Positions 1 through 8,941 are shown, counted from the first letter of the stretch. The stretch: 64,000 bases of DNA from Clostridium transplantifaecale (GCF_900626075.1 NZ_UYZY01000002.1:1054001-1118000); one strand, 5' to 3'. Notes: generated by a model from the letters alone, not told the origin. Translations and numbers: made by a program.

Positions 1-2
1 GA

Positions 3-197
3 GAGGCAAGGCGCGGTGACTTATCCGACAAGTTCATTGCCCCGAGTTTTGAAAAAGCAGACTACGCCATCGTGGTGGCGGACGGAGATAAGGACGGCCT
101 CATGAAAGGACTTGCAGCACAGGCGGGAATTCCTTTCGACGAGGTGAGCAGCATGGCCGACGTGGTCCCGAAACTGGGCGCCGCATTTAAATCTTAA
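3..197 (+). CDS. 3' end of an unrecognised gene (partial)
   Basis: An open frame enters from the left edge and ends at TAA 195-197, leaving 64 C-terminal residues. The visible part alternates hydrophobic strands and acidic turns (ADYAIVVADGDKDGLMKG, then IPFDEVSSMADVVPKLG) and closes AAFKS, like the last beta-alpha units of a cytosolic Rossmann-type fold. No catalytic motif can be assigned from this fragment and I do not recognise the family. The stop lies 17 nt before the next start, which has its own ribosome binding site, so it is probably the upstream member of the transporter/hydrolase operon that follows. Confidence 0.6.
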   Translation, partial: EARRGDLSDKFIAPSFEKADYAIVVADGDKDGLMKGLAAQAGIPFDEVSSMADVVPKLGAAFKS

Positions 198-214
198 GTT
201 TCAGGGGGTTACAT

Positions 215-1492
215 ATGAGTATTGAGCTGATAATATTTTTAGCCATGGTGATTGTGTTCGTGGCAGGCTGCTTCCTTTTGAAGCTGCCCGTAAGTCTTTC
301 CATGGTGTTGGCGGCCATCGTCGGAGCCCTGGTGGGAGGATATGGTTTTCCGCTCCGTCATCTGATTGAGGGAACCTTCTCCTATGTGGATACGATTCTG
401 GTTATTACGACCGCTATGATTTTCATGAAAGTAATTCAGGAGTCGGGAGCGTTGGATGCGCTGTCGTCCCTGATTATTCAGAAGTTCCATAAGGCCCCGG
501 CCCTGCTGGTCTGCCTGATTATGCTGGTCATTATGTTTCCGGGTATGATTACCGGTTCTTCCACCGCAGCGGTTCTCTCCGCCGGTTCCATTATGGCCCC
601 GGTGCTGATGCTTATCGGAATCCCGCAGCTTGAAACGGCCTGTATCCTGGCCATGGGCGGAATCCTGGGAATGATAGCTCCGCCGGTCAATATTCCGGCC
701 ATGATTATCGGAGGCGGGATTGATATCCCTTATGTCGGTTTTGAACTTCCCCTTGCGCTTCTGACATTTCCGCTCGCATTCATTTTTGCCCTGATGTTCG
801 GGTTAAAATATGTGAAAAAACTGGAATACGAAGTAATCAGGGAAAAACTGAACCAGGAGCCGGGCGAGAAATTCGGATTCAAAATTTACATCCCGATTTT
901 TGTGGCGATGATTCTGATGGTTCTTAACAAGACGGTTCCGTCACTCCCCAACCTGGGAATGCCGCTGATTTTCATGATTGCCTCGGTGACGGGACTGTTC
1001 ACCGGCTACAAAATCAATGTGCAGAAGGTGTGCAAGGACGCGGTCCAGAGCGTGCTTCCGGTTCTGGGAATCCTGATGGGCGTCGGAATGTTTATCCAGA
1101 TTATGACACTGACAGGCGTGCGCGGTTTTATTGTAACAACCTGCCTGAGCCTTCCGAACGGTTTCTTATATCTGGCGATGGCAGTTACCATTCCGCTGTT
1201 CGGCGCAGTATCTTCCTACGGAGCGGCCTCCGTATTGGGAGTACCGTTCCTGCTGGCTTTCCTGAGCAAGAACCAGATTATCACGGCGGCAGCCATTTCC
1301 CTGATTGCTTCACTGGGAGACATGATGCCTCCGACGGCTCTGGCCGGAATCTTTGCAGCCCAGGTAGTCGGTCTCGACAAGTATACAAAGGTGCTTAAAA
1401 AGTGTATGATTCCGTCCCTGATGATTATTGTCTGGGCCATTGCATTTATTCTTCTTGCTAATGTTCTGGCGCCGTATATCGTGATTAAATAG
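215..1492 (+). CDS. DctM-like (TRAP/ion-transporter superfamily) large permease
   Basis: A 425-residue integral membrane protein with about 12 hydrophobic segments and almost no soluble part. It has the two-repeat layout of TRAP large subunits: the glycine/serine-rich hairpin region ITGSSTAAVLSAGSIMAPV near residues 110-128, the first GGILGMIAPPVNIPAMIIGG block near 147-166, and a matching second block around ASLGDMMPPTALAG near residue 370. Family knowledge predicts uptake of an organic anion or small conjugate driven by an ion gradient. No DctQ (about 160 aa) or DctP gene is adjacent; a 48-residue membrane protein follows instead. AGGGGG precedes the ATG. The substrate is unknown, but the next genes encode an exported hydrolase and gamma-glutamyltranspeptidase, suggesting a glutamyl or acyl-amino-acid product. 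Confidence 0.8.
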   Translation: MSIELIIFLAMVIVFVAGCFLLKLPVSLSMVLAAIVGALVGGYGFPLRHLIEGTFSYVDTILVITTAMIFMKVIQESGALDALSSLIIQKFHKAPALLVCLIMLVIMFPGMITGSSTAAVLSAGSIMAPVLMLIGIPQLETACILAMGGILGMIAPPVNIPAMIIGGGIDIPYVGFELPLALLTFPLAFIFALMFGLKYVKKLEYEVIREKLNQEPGEKFGFKIYIPIFVAMILMVLNKTVPSLPNLGMPLIFMIASVTGLFTGYKINVQKVCKDAVQSVLPVLGILMGVGMFIQIMTLTGVRGFIVTTCLSLPNGFLYLAMAVTIPLFGAVSSYGAASVLGVPFLLAFLSKNQIITAAAISLIASLGDMMPPTALAGIFAAQVVGLDKYTKVLKKCMIPSLMIIVWAIAFILLANVLAPYIVIK

Positions 1493-1507
1493 AGGGAGGG
1501 ATCGGGT

Positions 1508-1654
1508 ATGATTACATTGATTTACAGAGGAATTGTGGCGCTTGTCCTGATATTTACCGTCTGGAACCTGTTCGACGAAAAAAAAATTACACTGCAGGCC
1601 AACGCGGCGCTCGTTGTAATTCCGCTGATACTGAGATTATTAATGATTAAATAA
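1508..1654 (+). CDS. 48-residue two-helix membrane protein
   Basis: A short frame from ATG 1508 to TAA 1652-1654 encodes 48 residues. It has a good ribosome binding site (GGGAGGG about 8 nt upstream), 15 nt after the permease stop and 10 nt before the next start. The product is almost entirely two hydrophobic segments (LIYRGIVALVLIFTVW, then ALVVIPLILRLLMIK) split by a charged turn, FDEKKITLQ. Its position suggests a small accessory subunit of the permease, occupying the place a DctQ subunit would have but far shorter. This is inferred from position and hydropathy; I recognise no family. The tight spacing and strong ribosome binding site argue that it is translated. Confidence 0.6.
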   Translation: MITLIYRGIVALVLIFTVWNLFDEKKITLQANAALVVIPLILRLLMIK

Positions 1655-1664
1655 GGAGGCAGAC

Positions 1665-2810
1665 ATGAAGAAAAACCATATTACAGCGGCTGTCTGCCTG
1701 GCGGCGGCGCTTCTGGTGGCAGCGGTGACGGGACAGAATTTTGCGTCACTGAAGAATCTCGGGGAGATTAAACCGGGACCGGGTGTGACGGGAACAAAGA
1801 TGCTTTCCGAGTATTTTGACGGCATCAAAGGCACGAACATGGACACGGAAGTCTATGTGATGGAGGGGGAAAAACCGGGCGGCAAGGCGCTGATTCTCGG
1901 AGGAACCCACGGTAATGAACCGGCAGGATATATGGCGGCCATTACATTTATTGAAACGGCGAAGGTGGAAGAGGGGACAGTCTATGTGATTCCCTTTACC
2001 AACCGAAGCGGAATGACCCATAACGATCCGCAGGAGGCGTCCCCACAGTACATGCACATCACAACGCCCAGCGGAGAGCGGAAATTCCGCTATGGCTCCA
2101 GGGCTTCCAATCCGGTTGACCAGTGGCCGGATCCGGATGTCTATGTACATGCGGCCTCCGGGCAGCAGCTGTCCGGATCAGAGACAAGAAACATCAACCG
2201 GGCGTACCCGGGAAAGCCGGACGGCAATTCTACGGAAAAAGCGGCCTATGCGATAGCGGAGATGATCCGGGCGGAAGGCGTGGACGAAACCTTTGACCTC
2301 CACGAGGCATCTCCGGAGTATCCGGTTATCAATGCGACGGTTTCCCATGAAAAGGGAATGTCGCTGGCGGCCAGCGGAATGATGGAACTGACCTTTGCGG
2401 GCATCCAGATGTCCCTGGAACCGTCGCCGACCAACCTGCATGGCCTGACACACAGGGAGTTGGGAGATTATACGAAAACGATTCCGCTGCTGATGGAGAC
2501 AGCCAATGCATCACAGGGACGTCTGCGCGGGGCGACCAATGAGAAACTGGCCCTGACGGGAAAAGACAAGGCATATGTCAAGAGTGCGAAGCTGGGATTT
2601 TTGTATGTTCCTTACGATGAGAGCGGGCATCCCATCGAGGAGAGAGTCGGAAGACACCTCCAGGGAGTCATCGAATATACGAAGGCATACAACCAGCTGT
2701 ACCCGGACAACCAGATTGTTTTTTCAGAGGTTCCAACTTATGCGGAACTGTTCCTGGATTCGGACGGCTCAGATCTGGGGGGAAACAGACTGGGAAGTTT
2801 TCTGAATTAG
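1665..2810 (+). CDS. Exported zinc hydrolase, AstE/AspA (M14-like) family
   Basis: This 381-residue protein has an N-terminal signal/anchor segment (residues about 6-23) and a carboxypeptidase-like core. The zinc triad is visible as H82 and E85 in GGTHGNEP and H213 in DLHEA. The RNINRAYPG stretch (about 175-183) matches the substrate-binding R-N/D-x-N-R element of succinylglutamate desuccinylase/aspartoacylase proteins. Family members cleave an acyl or C-terminal amino acid from an amide. Export points to work outside the membrane on something imported by the neighbouring permease. AGGAGG precedes ATG 1665. A paralogue with the same triad lies at 5375-6133 on the other strand. The exact substrate cannot be read from sequence. 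Confidence 0.8.
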   Translation: MKKNHITAAVCLAAALLVAAVTGQNFASLKNLGEIKPGPGVTGTKMLSEYFDGIKGTNMDTEVYVMEGEKPGGKALILGGTHGNEPAGYMAAITFIETAKVEEGTVYVIPFTNRSGMTHNDPQEASPQYMHITTPSGERKFRYGSRASNPVDQWPDPDVYVHAASGQQLSGSETRNINRAYPGKPDGNSTEKAAYAIAEMIRAEGVDETFDLHEASPEYPVINATVSHEKGMSLAASGMMELTFAGIQMSLEPSPTNLHGLTHRELGDYTKTIPLLMETANASQGRLRGATNEKLALTGKDKAYVKSAKLGFLYVPYDESGHPIEERVGRHLQGVIEYTKAYNQLYPDNQIVFSEVPTYAELFLDSDGSDLGGNRLGSFLN

Positions 2811-2854
2811 AGTATGTTTAGGCGTTTTCATAGAAAGATTAGGAGGATATGAAT

Positions 2855-4663
2855 ATGAGAAAGAAAAGTTTGGCGCTCTTTTTAGCTGCTGCTCTGGCAA
2901 CATCCGTTACGGGATGCCAGACAAAGACAACGCCGCCGGCCACGGAGGCGGTACAGGAATCCGCCGTACAGACGGAAGCGCCGGAGGAAACAAAGGAAGC
3001 TCCGGCTGCGGAAGAGGGATGGAAACCTTACGATGAGAACGGACAGATTAAGCGTGACGACCGTGATGCCAACGGCAAAAACGGTGTGGTATCCACAGGA
3101 AAATACGAGGCGTCAAAGATTGGAGCCGACATTATTGAGGCCGGCGGAAACGCTGTGGATGCGGCAGTTGCCGTAGGATTTGCCCTGGGTGTATGTGAGC
3201 CGCAGTCATCCGGTATCGGCGGAGGCGGATTTATGTTAATCCATTCGGCGGAGACGGGCGAGAATGTATTCGTAGATTTCCGTGAGCCGGCGCCGTCCAA
3301 GGCAGAGCCGGGAATGTGGCCGGTTGACAAGGACGGGGAACTGACGGATGACACAAAATGGCTGGGCGGCCCCGCAGTCGGCGTACCGGGCGAGGTAAAA
3401 GGGCTTTTATACGCCCTGGATACATACGGAACAATGACAAGGGAAGAGGTTATGAATCCGGCCATCGAGATGGCTGAGAACGGCTATGAGGTATCAGCTG
3501 TCCTGAACCGGGATATGATGGAAGAGTTCGAAGTGCTCACCCGCTTCAAGGCCTGCGGTGATATTTACCTGAAAGAAGGATTCCCATATTCGGTCGGCGA
3601 TGTGATTAAAAACCCGGATCTCGCAAAAACACTTTCCCTGATCCGCGATAACGGACCGGATGCGTTCTATAAGGGAGCAATGGCGGAAGCCATGGTTAAG
3701 GCAGTCCAGGAATCGGGTGGAGTCCTGACTCTGGAGGATCTGGCAAACTATGATATCAAGCTCAGAACACCGGTCAGCGGCACTTACAGAGGCTATGAAA
3801 TCCTTTCCTCCCCGCCGCCATCATCGGGTGGTACGACAATCGTGGAGATTCTGAATATTCTTGAGAATTTTGACATCAAGGGAATGGGCCACAATTCGGT
3901 GGAGCACCTCCACACATTGACGGAAGCAATGAAAATGGCATACAAGGACAGAGGTTTCTTTGCGGCAGATACCGATTTTATCGATGTTCCGCTGACGGGA
4001 ATGGCCTCTAAAGAATATGCAAAGGAACTGGCTTCCCAGATCGACCCGGAAAAAGCGCAGATTTTTGAGCATGGAGATGCATGGGCTTATGAATCCCCAC
4101 AGACGACCCACTACTCCATCATGGATAAACAGGGAAATATTGTGGCTGTAACAAAAACAATCAACTACGTATTCGGTTCCGGCCTTGTTCCGGAGGGATA
4201 TGGATTTATTATGAATGATGAGATGGACGACTTCGACGCTGAGGTTGGCACAGCCAATGAGGTACAGCCGGGCAAACGTCCGATGAGTTCCATGTCACCT
4301 ACCATCATTCTTAAAGACGGAAAACCGGTTATGACCATCGGTGCGCCCGGTTCCCAGAGAATTATCTCCGGTGTGGCACAGGTTATCTCCAATGTCATCG
4401 ACTTTGACATGGATATCCAGGATGCCATTTCCGCGCCTCGAATCCACGCCGGTTCTGACTGGACTACAAGCGATGAGACAATCATGATCGAGACCAGGGT
4501 CGACAACGACGTAATTGAAGGATTAAAAGCTCTGGGCCACCCGGTGCTTGAGACCGGAGACTGGATGGATTATCCGTGCGTACAGGCTGTGGAGATGCTT
4601 CCCGACGGAACACTGCGCGGCGGCGCGGATCCAAGACGTGACGGGAAAGCGGTTGGATATTAA
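2855..4663 (+). CDS. ggt: Gamma-glutamyltranspeptidase (lipoprotein precursor)
   Basis: Gamma-glutamyltransferase transfers or hydrolyses the gamma-glutamyl group of glutathione and similar conjugates outside the cell. The product (602 aa) opens with a lipoprotein signal ending SVTGC, then an acidic linker. The large-subunit region holds SSGIGGGGFML and VGFALGVCEPQ. The autoproteolytic site is QTTHYSIMD with the expected catalytic threonine at residue 417, followed by YGFIMNDEMDDF and APGSQRIISG of the small subunit. Length fits the family. An in-frame ATG at 2849 sits only 2 nt from AGGAGG, so 2855 (8 nt) is the better start. It closes the operon with the exported hydrolase and permease, and an intrinsic terminator follows. 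Confidence 0.95.
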   Translation: MRKKSLALFLAAALATSVTGCQTKTTPPATEAVQESAVQTEAPEETKEAPAAEEGWKPYDENGQIKRDDRDANGKNGVVSTGKYEASKIGADIIEAGGNAVDAAVAVGFALGVCEPQSSGIGGGGFMLIHSAETGENVFVDFREPAPSKAEPGMWPVDKDGELTDDTKWLGGPAVGVPGEVKGLLYALDTYGTMTREEVMNPAIEMAENGYEVSAVLNRDMMEEFEVLTRFKACGDIYLKEGFPYSVGDVIKNPDLAKTLSLIRDNGPDAFYKGAMAEAMVKAVQESGGVLTLEDLANYDIKLRTPVSGTYRGYEILSSPPPSSGGTTIVEILNILENFDIKGMGHNSVEHLHTLTEAMKMAYKDRGFFAADTDFIDVPLTGMASKEYAKELASQIDPEKAQIFEHGDAWAYESPQTTHYSIMDKQGNIVAVTKTINYVFGSGLVPEGYGFIMNDEMDDFDAEVGTANEVQPGKRPMSSMSPTIILKDGKPVMTIGAPGSQRIISGVAQVISNVIDFDMDIQDAISAPRIHAGSDWTTSDETIMIETRVDNDVIEGLKALGHPVLETGDWMDYPCVQAVEMLPDGTLRGGADPRRDGKAVGY

Positions 4664-4751
4664 CTGGTTTTTTCTGGGACTCCCGTTCTGTCCGGGGGGA
4701 TCACTTAGACTTTCGTAATAAAAGGTGGTTTCAGAAATAAGAAGATAAAAA

Positions 4752-4796
4752 GGAAATCTTTTATAGCTGCGTACAGCTGGAAAGATTTCCTTTTTT
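4752..4796 (+). terminator. Intrinsic terminator after ggt
   Basis: GGAAATCTTT (4752-4761) pairs with AAAGATTTCC (4781-4790), with a nested AGCTG/CAGCT inside the loop, and a T-run follows to 4796. It ends the ggt operon. The decayed acetyltransferase on the other strand finishes just beyond it. Confidence 0.85.
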
Positions 4797-4808
4797 GATG
4801 ATGCAAAA

Positions 4809-5263
4809 TTAGTCAAGTTCTAATTGCATGAGAATAATTTCCTGCCATTCCTGACTGCAGGAATAGAACCCTCTGAGATTTCTGCCATATTACAGGAATC
4901 CAACACTTTTACATAATGCGATGGCGCCGGCATTTTTATTAACCACATCTAGTTTCGACTGTTGATAGCCGGCTTCTTTACCTTGTCCTTTAAACCAACC
5001 TTTTCAATGCCTGCTCCCCCGACTAAAAATCCATCAATAAATGCGCAAATTTTGATTTCATTGCTGCTGTTTTCTTTTTCAAGCAAATATGCTTTGGCCT
5101 ACTCAATATTAAAGCTGTTTTCGTCTAGATAAGTCAACAGGAAATCTGTTTCTCCGTGTGTAAGATTAAAATTATTATGAACCAACTCCGCATCTATTAC
5201 CTGTGCATTTCAAAGTAAGCATTTTGTATTATCTTTTAATAACATTGTTTTACTGTATTTCAT
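4809..5263 (-). pseudogene. Decayed GNAT N-acetyltransferase
   Basis: Reading the minus strand from ATG 5263 gives MKYSKTMLLKDNTKCLL, a TGA stop, then NFNLTHGETDFLLTYLDENS, a TAG stop, and IKICAFIDGFLVGGAGIEKVG. This is clearly the first half of a small GNAT acetyltransferase. The frame then breaks. In another frame EAGYQQSKLDVVNKNAGAIA-LCKSVGF, a TAA stop and EWQEIILMQLELD (ending 4809) give the C-terminal half. The acetyl-CoA-binding middle (about 40 residues including the R/Q-x-x-G-x-G loop) is missing. At least three stops, one frame change and an internal deletion show it is dead. An AAGGGA ribosome binding site remains. It is AT-rich relative to its neighbours and fills the otherwise gene-free stretch between ggt and the next hydrolase. 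Confidence 0.85.
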
Positions 5264-5374
5264 TTCATATTCCCTTTGGGTTTATATTAAACATTAGCTG
5301 ATATTTCGATTCTGTAACTTGTAGCAAACAATAATTTACCAGTCTAATGGTTTCTTGGCCGGATATAACTGTTT

Positions 5375-6133
5375 TTATTCCATCGAATAATAGCTGAGAA
5401 TCCGGTTCACAATAGCGAGCTGGTTCCGGATGCGCGTTTCCAGCGGTTCCTCCTGTGATACCTCCACGGTGACGGCAGGGATACCGAGCGTTTCGGTGAC
5501 AGTACGGTTCAGGCTGCCTGCGGGAGTGCCGTTGTAGCAGGAAAAGGGGGCGGAAGTTTTGAGCGTTCCGTCCTGGGATTCCACGATAAGGTCGAAAATC
5601 AGTTGATCGATAGTTCCGGAATCAGTGATAATAAGGGAGTTACCCAGAAAGTCACGTCCGGTTCCCTCCCGGTAAGCCTCATGCAGGTCAATGACGAGAT
5701 CGGGGGAGTATTCCCTGATTTTCAGGAAGATGGAGGCGGCCAGTCTGTCCGTTAAATCCCGGTTCTTATCACCCGGAAAGGAACGGTTCAAATCCCGGTA
5801 CTGTTCTACGTTGCGCTCCCCGTTTTTGCTCCCCGGAGCATTAGCGGGGGAGAGGATGATAAGCGTCCCGCTTTTAAGATTCCGGCGCTTTTTCAGCTGA
5901 TCTGCGGCCATCCAGCCGGAAGTTTCATCCCCGTGAACTCCTCCGACCACCAGGACGGTTTTACCGGGAGAGCCGCTTTCCAGGATGGTAAACCCCGTTT
6001 CAAGAGGGGTGTGCTCCATGATGAATTCCGTTTTTGGCCCCGGCCTTAATACCGTAAAAAGGCAGACGCCGCACAAAACGAAGAAAAACAGCAGTACAGG
6101 CCGGTAACGGCCTTTTTTCTTTGGTCCGGACAT
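5375..6133 (-). CDS. Membrane-anchored zinc hydrolase, AstE/AspA (M14-like) family
   Basis: A 252-residue protein starting at ATG 6133, preceded on its strand by AGGTGG. It begins with a basic stretch and one membrane segment (residues about 12-28, VLLFFFVLCGVCLFTVL). The extracytoplasmic domain has the zinc ligands H67 and E70 (GGVHGDETSG), the conserved DLNRSFPG (114-121) and H151 in DLHEA. It is a shorter paralogue of the hydrolase at 1665-2810, lacking that protein's long inserts. The frame is open further upstream, but those residues run into the neighbouring gene's control region and have no ribosome binding site, so I use 6133. Substrate unknown; an acyl-amino-acid or short peptide amide is likely from family knowledge. 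Confidence 0.8.
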   Translation of the reverse strand: MSGPKKKGRYRPVLLFFFVLCGVCLFTVLRPGPKTEFIMEHTPLETGFTILESGSPGKTVLVVGGVHGDETSGWMAADQLKKRRNLKSGTLIILSPANAPGSKNGERNVEQYRDLNRSFPGDKNRDLTDRLAASIFLKIREYSPDLVIDLHEAYREGTGRDFLGNSLIITDSGTIDQLIFDLIVESQDGTLKTSAPFSCYNGTPAGSLNRTVTETLGIPAVTVEVSQEEPLETRIRNQLAIVNRILSYYSME

Positions 6134-6365
6134 AAGGGAGATCCACCTCTCTGTTTTTTTCTTACTTAAAAGTATACAACAGCAGAGGATAAAAAGAAAG
6201 AATGGAAAATATTGACATTGCAAATATATCCGCCAATACACACGATATAATATTTCTGTTATATACTGGATAAAGATTAAGTCTTTGTTGCAATATCCGT
6301 ATTTTGTTATACTGAATCTATTCAAATCACGGCCGTGGTTTAACAGGTATTGGAGAGGTATGGTA

Positions 6366-7229
6366 ATGGATAAAAGTAACTTTTTCACGGCGTCGGACGG
6401 TGCTGTCCTCTATTATGAAGACAGGGGGGACGGGGTCCCGTTTCTCCTGATGCCGGGCTTTTTGGCGACGACAAAATTTTTTGAAAGAAACGTTAAAGTG
6501 CTGGCGGAAAAATACAGAGTGATTGTTTTTGACCCCAGGGGCCAGGGACGTTCCGGCAAGGTATGCAGCGGAAATACAATGGAGCGTAATGCTTTGGATA
6601 TCAGGGATCTCATTGAACATCTCCAGCTGGAGGACGTGATACTGGGCGGATGGTCCATGGGTTCGTCGGTGGTGGTTTCCTACGCGTCTATGATGCAGGA
6701 GGCGCACTTGAAGGGAATAATTCTGATAGATGGCTCTCTGTTCCCAATGTCGCCCGATGGGTGGAACAAACACCGCTCACGGGACTACAACGTAGATAAC
6801 TGGCTGGAAAATTACATGCCGATGATTTTTGACAGGGAGACATTCTACGGCCGATTTATTGCCAGGATATCAAACGGGGCGATGACGGAAGAGGACAGGG
6901 AGTGGGTGACAGCGGAATTCATGAAGACGCCCCCGTGGTCAGCTCTGGAATTTCATTATGATTTCTGCCAGACCGACAACTACAGCAACCTGAAAAAACT
7001 GACAGTTCCCGTGGCGATATTCGGCGGTTCATCGGAAGCGTACGGATTGGAAATGGTGGACGCCTTTGCTGCGGAGCTAAGAGGCTATGTGGAGCTGAAC
7101 AAATTTTACAACAGCGGTCATATGATGTTTTACTATGAGGCGGATAAATTTAATCAGTGTGTCAGCTGTTTTATCGACCGGGTGACCGGGGGAGGCGGCC
7201 TGGCGGGGAATTCCAGGCGTGTATCCTGA
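6366..7229 (+). CDS. Alpha/beta-fold hydrolase
   Basis: A 287-residue cytosolic hydrolase. The order is typical: oxyanion strand PFLLMPGF (about 25-32), DPRGQGRS (56-63), nucleophile elbow GGWSMGS with S97, and the catalytic-histidine strand YNSGHMMFY with H252. The third triad member is not obvious; the segment FGGSSEAYG near 219-227 is where an acid usually sits. GGAGAGG lies 7 nt before ATG 6366; the in-frame ATG at 6360 is too close to it. It is divergent from the membrane hydrolase gene and precedes the TRAP operon by 69 nt. It might act on esters or lactones; specificity cannot be told from sequence. Confidence 0.8.
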   Translation: MDKSNFFTASDGAVLYYEDRGDGVPFLLMPGFLATTKFFERNVKVLAEKYRVIVFDPRGQGRSGKVCSGNTMERNALDIRDLIEHLQLEDVILGGWSMGSSVVVSYASMMQEAHLKGIILIDGSLFPMSPDGWNKHRSRDYNVDNWLENYMPMIFDRETFYGRFIARISNGAMTEEDREWVTAEFMKTPPWSALEFHYDFCQTDNYSNLKKLTVPVAIFGGSSEAYGLEMVDAFAAELRGYVELNKFYNSGHMMFYYEADKFNQCVSCFIDRVTGGGGLAGNSRRVS

Positions 7230-7298
7230 TTCGGACGGGAGAAGCGGGAAATGTAGGTAAACATAAAAACGTACATAAGAAATGGAGTGGAGAAAACT

Positions 7299-8378
7299 AT
7301 GAAGAAAATGTTAGCAATTGGTATATCACTTATCATGGCGGCTTCCCTGGCAGGGTGCTCATCGGGAGGGACTGTGGCGGATACGCAGCAGGCGGCCAAA
7401 GAAAGCGCTGGCGGACAGGAAGCGGACAGGCCCAAAACGGAGGGAAAGACGAGAACGATCCAGCTGGGGCACATTGATCCGGCCCAGGATGTGGATCCTT
7501 ACCACACACTGGCAATGAATTTTAAAACAGAAATAGAGGAACTGTCCGGCGGCGCGGTTACGGTTGATGTAATTACGGATGCACAGCTTGGCAGTGAGCT
7601 TTCAATGATGGAAGGCATGAATATGGGAACCATCGACATGGCCGTTATAACAAATTTCAGTTTCAGTTCGTCGGTACCCGATTTTGCCGTTTTCGATCTG
7701 CCTTACCTGTTCCTGAGCCGTGAGCAGGCCCATGCGGTTCTGGACGATGCAGCCATAACCAATGCAATGGAGGAGGAGCTTTACAATGATTTTGGCGTTA
7801 AAATTTTAAGCTGGGGCGAGGGCGGCTTCAGAAGCACCATTAATAAAAAACGTCCCATCTATACGCCGGCTGATTTAAATGGAATCAAAATCCGCGTGCC
7901 GGAGAATTCAACATACGTAGATACATTCAAGGCTTTGGGCGCCAATCCAACAACAATGGCGTCCAGCGAGTGCTTTACCGCTCTTCAGCAGGGAACCATC
8001 GACGGTCTGGAGCAGCCGGTTACGCCGATGTATACTTATAAATCATATGAGCTTTGCGATTACATTTCCTTTACGGAACACTTCTATTCTCCCATCACGC
8101 TCAGTGTATCAAAATTTATCTGGGACGACTTAAGCGATGAGGAAAAAGGATGGTTTGAGGAAGCAGCAGAGAAGGCAGCAAAAGAGGAGCGGGTATCTGC
8201 AAAGGATACGGACGACAAGCTTTTGAAGGAGATGGAGGCCGCCGGAACCCAGGTGAATGAGGTGACGGATAAACAGCAGTTCAGAGATGCGGTAAGACCG
8301 ATTCATGAGGCATTTGCGGCGGATGTGAACGGTGAGCTGCTGAGTCAAATCAATGCAAAAATAGCGGAAATCCAGTAA
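7299..8378 (+). CDS. dctP: TRAP transporter substrate-binding lipoprotein (DctP)
   Basis: DctP proteins bind an organic acid outside the membrane and hand it to the DctQ-DctM permease. This one (359 aa) has a lipoprotein signal with SLAGC, then a charged linker and the DctP fold: LGHIDPAQDVDPYHTLAMN, QLGSELSMMEGM, the central DLNGIKIRVPEN segment with the arginine that usually contacts the substrate carboxylate, and CFTALQQGTIDGLEQP. GGAGTGGAG lies 6 nt before ATG 7299; the in-frame GTG at 7287 would add residues ahead of the signal sequence and was not chosen. First gene of a four-gene run ending with the DUF6282-like gene at 11042. Confidence 0.93.
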   Translation: MKKMLAIGISLIMAASLAGCSSGGTVADTQQAAKESAGGQEADRPKTEGKTRTIQLGHIDPAQDVDPYHTLAMNFKTEIEELSGGAVTVDVITDAQLGSELSMMEGMNMGTIDMAVITNFSFSSSVPDFAVFDLPYLFLSREQAHAVLDDAAITNAMEEELYNDFGVKILSWGEGGFRSTINKKRPIYTPADLNGIKIRVPENSTYVDTFKALGANPTTMASSECFTALQQGTIDGLEQPVTPMYTYKSYELCDYISFTEHFYSPITLSVSKFIWDDLSDEEKGWFEEAAEKAAKEERVSAKDTDDKLLKEMEAAGTQVNEVTDKQQFRDAVRPIHEAFAADVNGELLSQINAKIAEIQ

Positions 8379-8401
8379 TCTGCCGGGTGAGGAGAAGGCT
8401 T

Positions 8402-8941
8402 ATGAGAAATGTGGTGGATAAAGTGTGCGGTCTGGTCAACAGGATTTATGGAGGGGCGGCTCTGCTCCTCCTGGCCGTTCTGACCGGAGCCATGGCCGTA
8501 CAGGTTTTTACAAGATATGTGCTGGGATCCTCCCTGTCAGGGACGGAAGAGCTGGGGAGGTATTGTTTCATCTGGATGACAATGCTGGGTGCCAGCATCT
8601 GTGTATCGACGGACTCCCATGCGGCCGTGACAATCCTGAACGATAATTTAAAGGGGAAAATAAAAGGGGGACATAAAATAACAGTGGATTTTATGATTCT
8701 GGCCTGTGCGGTGCTTCTTTTTGTGCAGGGAATCAGGATGGCGTCTATGACAACGAGGCAGCTTACGCCGACCTTGCATATTCCGATGTCCGTTATTTAC
8801 TGTTCCCTTCCCGCCGGGGCATTCGGCATTATACTGAACGGGCTCAACAACCTGCTTAAGAGAATAGCCGGGCCCGGGCGGACGGAAGAAATCACCGCAG
8901 CCGAAGAAGGGGAACAAGGCGGAGAAAGGGGGAAGCGGTAG
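8402..8941 (+). CDS. dctQ: TRAP transporter small permease subunit (DctQ)
   Basis: A 179-residue protein with four membrane helices (about residues 18-40, 50-68, 90-110, 130-150), the DctQ layout. The family's GTEELGRYCFIWMTMLGA signature follows helix 1. The C-terminus is charged (EEITAAEEGEQGGERGKR) and cytosolic. GAGGAGAAGG is placed for ATG 8402. The stop TAG (8939-8941) directly abuts the ATG of dctM at 8942, indicating translational coupling. It forms the membrane pair with DctM. Confidence 0.92.
   Translation: MRNVVDKVCGLVNRIYGGAALLLLAVLTGAMAVQVFTRYVLGSSLSGTEELGRYCFIWMTMLGASICVSTDSHAAVTILNDNLKGKIKGGHKITVDFMILACAVLLFVQGIRMASMTTRQLTPTLHIPMSVIYCSLPAGAFGIILNGLNNLLKRIAGPGRTEEITAAEEGEQGGERGKR

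Noticed and set aside
6134..6388. N-terminal extension of the minus-strand hydrolase
   Set aside because: No ribosome binding site, unusual composition, and it would overlap the control region and start of the divergent alpha/beta hydrolase gene.
7154..7477. Frames on both strands across the alpha/beta hydrolase-dctP junction
   Set aside because: They straddle two well-supported genes and a clear ribosome binding site; no family features.
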